A stretch of 34,480 nt of DNA. Origin: Streptomyces phaeochromogenes (lineage in GTDB: Bacteria; Actinomycetota; Actinomycetes; Streptomycetales; Streptomycetaceae). Each line of letters opens with the position of its first letter. Within the stretch, counting starts at the first letter, position 1. Below, piece by piece: positions 32,063-34,480 of the stretch. The stretch spans positions 1 to 34,480 of the forward strand of contig NZ_LIQZ01000235.1 of assembly GCF_001418655.1 (NCBI RefSeq), given 5' to 3'. Made by a program: the position numbers and the translations under genes. The notes beneath the pieces were generated by a model. That model ran no database searches. It worked only from the letters and a program-made list of their open reading frames with translations, and was not told the DNA's origin.

Positions 32063-33220
32063 TCAGCGCTCGGCGGGCGCGGCGGGCACCGCCATGCCAG
32101 GTTCAGTTGGTGCGGCCGACGGCTGCGCCTTGGGCACGACGCGGACCTGGCCGTTCTTGGTCGCCGTGGCGAGCTGGACGGGCAGGCTCTCCAAGTCCTG
32201 GAACCGCTCGAGGATCTCGTCGATCGGGAGTGCGCATCCCTTGCGTACGGTGACACCGGGGACAGGCTCGTCCGATCCGTAGTGCAGAGCGACGACCTCG
32301 GCGTTGTCGTTGACCACGACGCTGCCGGAGTCGCCCCCGTCGGAGAAGATCAATGTCCCGCCCGCACGAACCGTGGGGTTCGGGTTGGGCTTCACGACCA
32401 GCACGTTGTTGCGCGTGGTCAGGACGCCGTCGGTCCTTGAGGTGATGGTCGTGTTGACGGATTCGACGATGCCGCCGGTGAGTCTGGTGCGGGCGCCCCG
32501 CTTGCGCACCTGGTAGGCAAGGGTTCTCGCGTCCTCGACGGTGACCTTGTAAGGGCCGGTCACCGGACCGATCCCGACGATCTCCGCCCGCCACTTCGTG
32601 CCGACGTCGAGCTGGACCAGCGCGGCGTCCCGGATCGTGTCCAGACCTCCTCCGGCGAAGACGCCGATCCCGGCCGAGAGATTCTTGACCGGGCTGGGTG
32701 TCAGGCCCGGATGACCGACCCTGGTGACGTTCACGACGGGCAGTTGCCCGGCGACGATGGCCGCCACCACGTGGTAGTTGGTCAGTGCGTACACCTTGCT
32801 GGGGTCGGTGGAGTGCACCAGCAGGCACCCCAGCGTGCCCCGCCCGACACTGATCACATCGGCCTGCAGACGTCCTCCGCCGACCAGCGGGCGATAGCGC
32901 TTCGTGTCCCAGTCGAAGTTCGTGGTGGTCGATGCGCCCGGAGTCAACGGATCCTCGGGGGGCAGCGGATCCGTGTCGGGTGCGGGATAGGACAGTTCAC
33001 TCACATCCACGCCGACCCCCTCGAACTGCGGGGGCAACGTCTGACTCGGAGTGAGTTCGGCGAGTGGCCGTTTGCGGCGGACGAAGACCTTGAGGACGAT
33101 CTCGCCGGTGGGCCTCCCGGCGCGCTCCCGGCCGCCCAGTCCCACGCCGGTGACCCCGGGAATCCGCATCAGCTGCGCGGCGGCACGTTCCTTCAACGCG
33201 AGCAGGCGCTCATCGGCCAT
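32063..33220 (-). CDS. Nal1-like trypsin-fold serine protease, shorter paralogue
   Basis: A 385-aa protease and the first gene of the ~19-kb operon. Triad: His150 (YALTNYHV), Asp198 (TIRDAALVQL) and Ser298 (SDGGDSGSV). The N-terminal domain (RIPGVTGVGLG, IVLKVFVRRKRPLAEL, FEGVGVDV) and the middle (LGCLL, LAYQVRKRGARTRLTGG) align with the neighbour over their whole shared length, so the two arose by duplication. It ends in an Ala/Pro-rich tail after VRVVPKAQPS. No signal peptide. ATG 33220 has a strong GGAGG at 8 bases. The 311-base upstream gap should contain the main operon promoter. Targets could be the giant proteins downstream, as maturation proteases, or outside substrates. Confidence 0.87.
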   Translation of the reverse strand: MADERLLALKERAAAQLMRIPGVTGVGLGGRERAGRPTGEIVLKVFVRRKRPLAELTPSQTLPPQFEGVGVDVSELSYPAPDTDPLPPEDPLTPGASTTTNFDWDTKRYRPLVGGGRLQADVISVGRGTLGCLLVHSTDPSKVYALTNYHVVAAIVAGQLPVVNVTRVGHPGLTPSPVKNLSAGIGVFAGGGLDTIRDAALVQLDVGTKWRAEIVGIGPVTGPYKVTVEDARTLAYQVRKRGARTRLTGGIVESVNTTITSRTDGVLTTRNNVLVVKPNPNPTVRAGGTLIFSDGGDSGSVVVNDNAEVVALHYGSDEPVPGVTVRKGCALPIDEILERFQDLESLPVQLATATKNGQVRVVPKAQPSAAPTEPGMAVPAAPAER

Positions 33221-33531
33221 CGTCGGAACCTCCGTACCCGTGGCGCCGGGCCCTCCGGAGCGGCCGGGGGTGACGCCTGCGTTCGTCGGGTCGGTCGTGT
33301 AACAGCACGCTGTCTCCCGCTTCCTTTCGATGGGAAGGTCTCCCGGGGCAGTCGTTCATCGCCTCCGGCAACACGAAGGCGCCCTGTCCCGCCGGAGCCC
33401 CGTTGCCAGGGCGGTTCGGCCGACACCCGTGCGTGTGACGCGAATTACCGCATCGACGTCCCTCCGGCAGCGGAGCGACGCCCGGTTGACAGCGTGGCGG
33501 GCCACATCGGGTCTGTCGTGCTCTGTTCCGT
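33221..33531. other. upstream control region of the 19-kb operon
   Basis: 311 bases between the TPR-regulator stop and the first protease gene. On the minus strand GGGAGAC occurs twice near 33320-33350, and CTTCC/GGAAG makes a small dyad at 33320-33337. A TGTTAC hexamer near 33298 could be a -10 element. None of these is strong evidence of a promoter. No gene is credible here. Confidence 0.3.
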
Positions 33532-34480
33532 TCAACGGACCGGACGAAGGTTCTCCGCACTGGCACTGGCGCTCGCACCGGCGTCCGTCGTGGCGCGGCC
33601 GAGGCGCTGGAGCAGCTCGGTGCGCAGTGGATCCGTGTCAGGGAGGCCGAGTTCGTCTGTGACGGCCAGGGCCTGGGTCCAGGTGGCGTGGGCCTCGTCG
33701 AGGTTGGCGGCGCTGTGGTGGGTGTCGCCGAGGCAGAGTAGACCGGCGGCCTCGCTGTGGCGGTCGCCGGTCTGGTGGAACAGGTCGACGGCCTGCCGGT
33801 AGCAGTCGACGGCCTGGGGGTGCCGGCCGAGGTGGTGATGGATGTAGCCGAGGCTGTCCCGGATGTGGGCCTGACCGTTGAGGTCCCCGGTCTCCTGGGC
33901 CAGGTCGAGGGCCTGACGGCAGTGCGCGAGGGCCGCGTCGTGGTCGCCGAGTTGGGCGAGGATCCAGCCGATGTGGTTGAGGGCGGCGGACTGTCCGGCC
34001 CGGTCGTCGGCCGCCCGATGGTGGGTGAGGCTGTGGTGGGCGTGGCCGAGTGCCTGCTCGTGGTGGCCCAGGTCCTCGGACATCCGGGACAGGTGCTGGT
34101 GGATGCGGGCCTGCCCGCCGTGGTTGCCGAGGTCGCCGAACAGGTCCAGTGCGAGCCGGTAGTGGGCGCGGGCGTCGTCGGGACGGGCCAGCCGGTCCTG
34201 GGCGAGCCCGAGACCCCGGTGGGCGTCGGCCTGTCCTGCCGTGTCGCGCTTGCGCAGCGCGGCCTCCAGGGCGGCGGTGTGGACGGTGGTCAGCGCCCGC
34301 CAGTACCCGTGCCGGTCGAGGAACGTGGTGAGCGCAGAGGCGAGCCGCCAGGTGTGTTCGTCGAAGCCGGCGGCGGGAGCCTGTTCCATGGCGGCGAGAA
34401 GCGCGGGGTGCTCGGCGGTGAACCAGGCCTGTGCCTGCCGGTGGTCCGACAGCGCCTCGGGGGCGGCGCCCGGCCGGGCG
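33532..34480 (-). CDS. TPR-rich C-terminus of an AfsR/SARP-type regulator (5' end outside window)
   Basis: The frame is open to the window edge, so only the C-terminal ~316 residues are seen. AWFTAEHPALLAAM (upstream of ATG 34389) is the typical junction before the TPR region in actinomycete AfsR/SARP and NB-ARC regulators. At least five tetratricopeptide units follow, with GQADAHRGLGLAQDRLARPD, GQARIHQHLSRMSEDLGHHE, GQSAALNHIGWILAQLGDHD, GQAHIRDSLGYIHHHLGRHP and EAAGLLCLGDTHHSAANLDE, each ending in a helix such as ALDLAQETGD. The ATG at 34389 is probably internal. The gene lies just upstream of the large operon in the same direction, so it is a plausible regulator of it, but no DNA-binding domain is inside the window. 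Confidence 0.75.
   Translation of the reverse strand, partial: ARPGAAPEALSDHRQAQAWFTAEHPALLAAMEQAPAAGFDEHTWRLASALTTFLDRHGYWRALTTVHTAALEAALRKRDTAGQADAHRGLGLAQDRLARPDDARAHYRLALDLFGDLGNHGGQARIHQHLSRMSEDLGHHEQALGHAHHSLTHHRAADDRAGQSAALNHIGWILAQLGDHDAALAHCRQALDLAQETGDLNGQAHIRDSLGYIHHHLGRHPQAVDCYRQAVDLFHQTGDRHSEAAGLLCLGDTHHSAANLDEAHATWTQALAVTDELGLPDTDPLRTELLQRLGRATTDAGASASASAENLRPVR

Noticed and set aside
14031..33220. Possibility that the large operon is a phage-tail-like or contractile injection cluster
   Set aside because: No sheath, tube, spike, baseplate J, AAA-ATPase, tape-measure or lysis gene is visible, so I do not claim this despite the giant structural-looking proteins.

Overview
The window is high-GC DNA with strong GC bias at third codon positions, frequent GTG starts and IS5-type elements. 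The gene content (SUKH-3 protein, Fic-like toxin with small antitoxin, AfsR/SARP-type TPR regulator, VCBS/LamG sialidase) points to Streptomyces or a close actinomycete. Everything here was read by eye; family names come from recognised motifs and no database was searched.

Layout. 1-2.0 kb: a PPOX/F420-type flavin reductase and a small membrane-anchored protein. 2.06-4.91 kb (minus): a large secreted sialidase (GH33 + LamG + VCBS repeats) with a strong 3' hairpin, bracketed by a near-identical ~31-bp direct repeat. 5.0-5.5 kb: a decayed LRV-repeat gene. 5.8-6.4 kb: a two-gene toxin-antitoxin-like pair (CopG-like antitoxin and a Fic/Doc-like protein without a catalytic motif) behind a palindromic operator. 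6.2-10.5 kb: an IS-scarred zone with pieces of four IS5-type transposases, carrying an SUKH-3 protein, an RhlG-like SDR reductase behind a MerR-type promoter, and a DinB-family protein. 10.6-13.8 kb: a membrane protein, an antibiotic-biosynthesis-monooxygenase-like protein, an HSL-type esterase and a Nudix hydrolase.

14.0-33.2 kb (minus) is the striking part: one ~19-kb, tightly packed transcription unit. In transcription order it encodes two paralogous cytoplasmic-looking Nal1-like serine proteases (385 and 532 aa), a 1548-aa protein with a DUF6603-like beta-rich body and a C-terminal kelch propeller, a 50-codon linker ORF, a free-standing kelch protein (398 aa), and three very large proteins (1095, 1759 and 627 aa) that I recognise only as uncharacterised families. 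Most junctions are ATGA, TAATG or GTGA overlaps, so the products are probably made in fixed proportion and may form one assembly. None has a visible signal peptide. A further in-frame 45-codon stretch with coding-like composition follows the last stop codon. Upstream lies the C-terminal part of a TPR regulator, cut by the window edge.

I see no tRNA, rRNA, CRISPR array, origin or recognisable phage structural gene. The 19-kb operon is the best candidate for an undescribed system.
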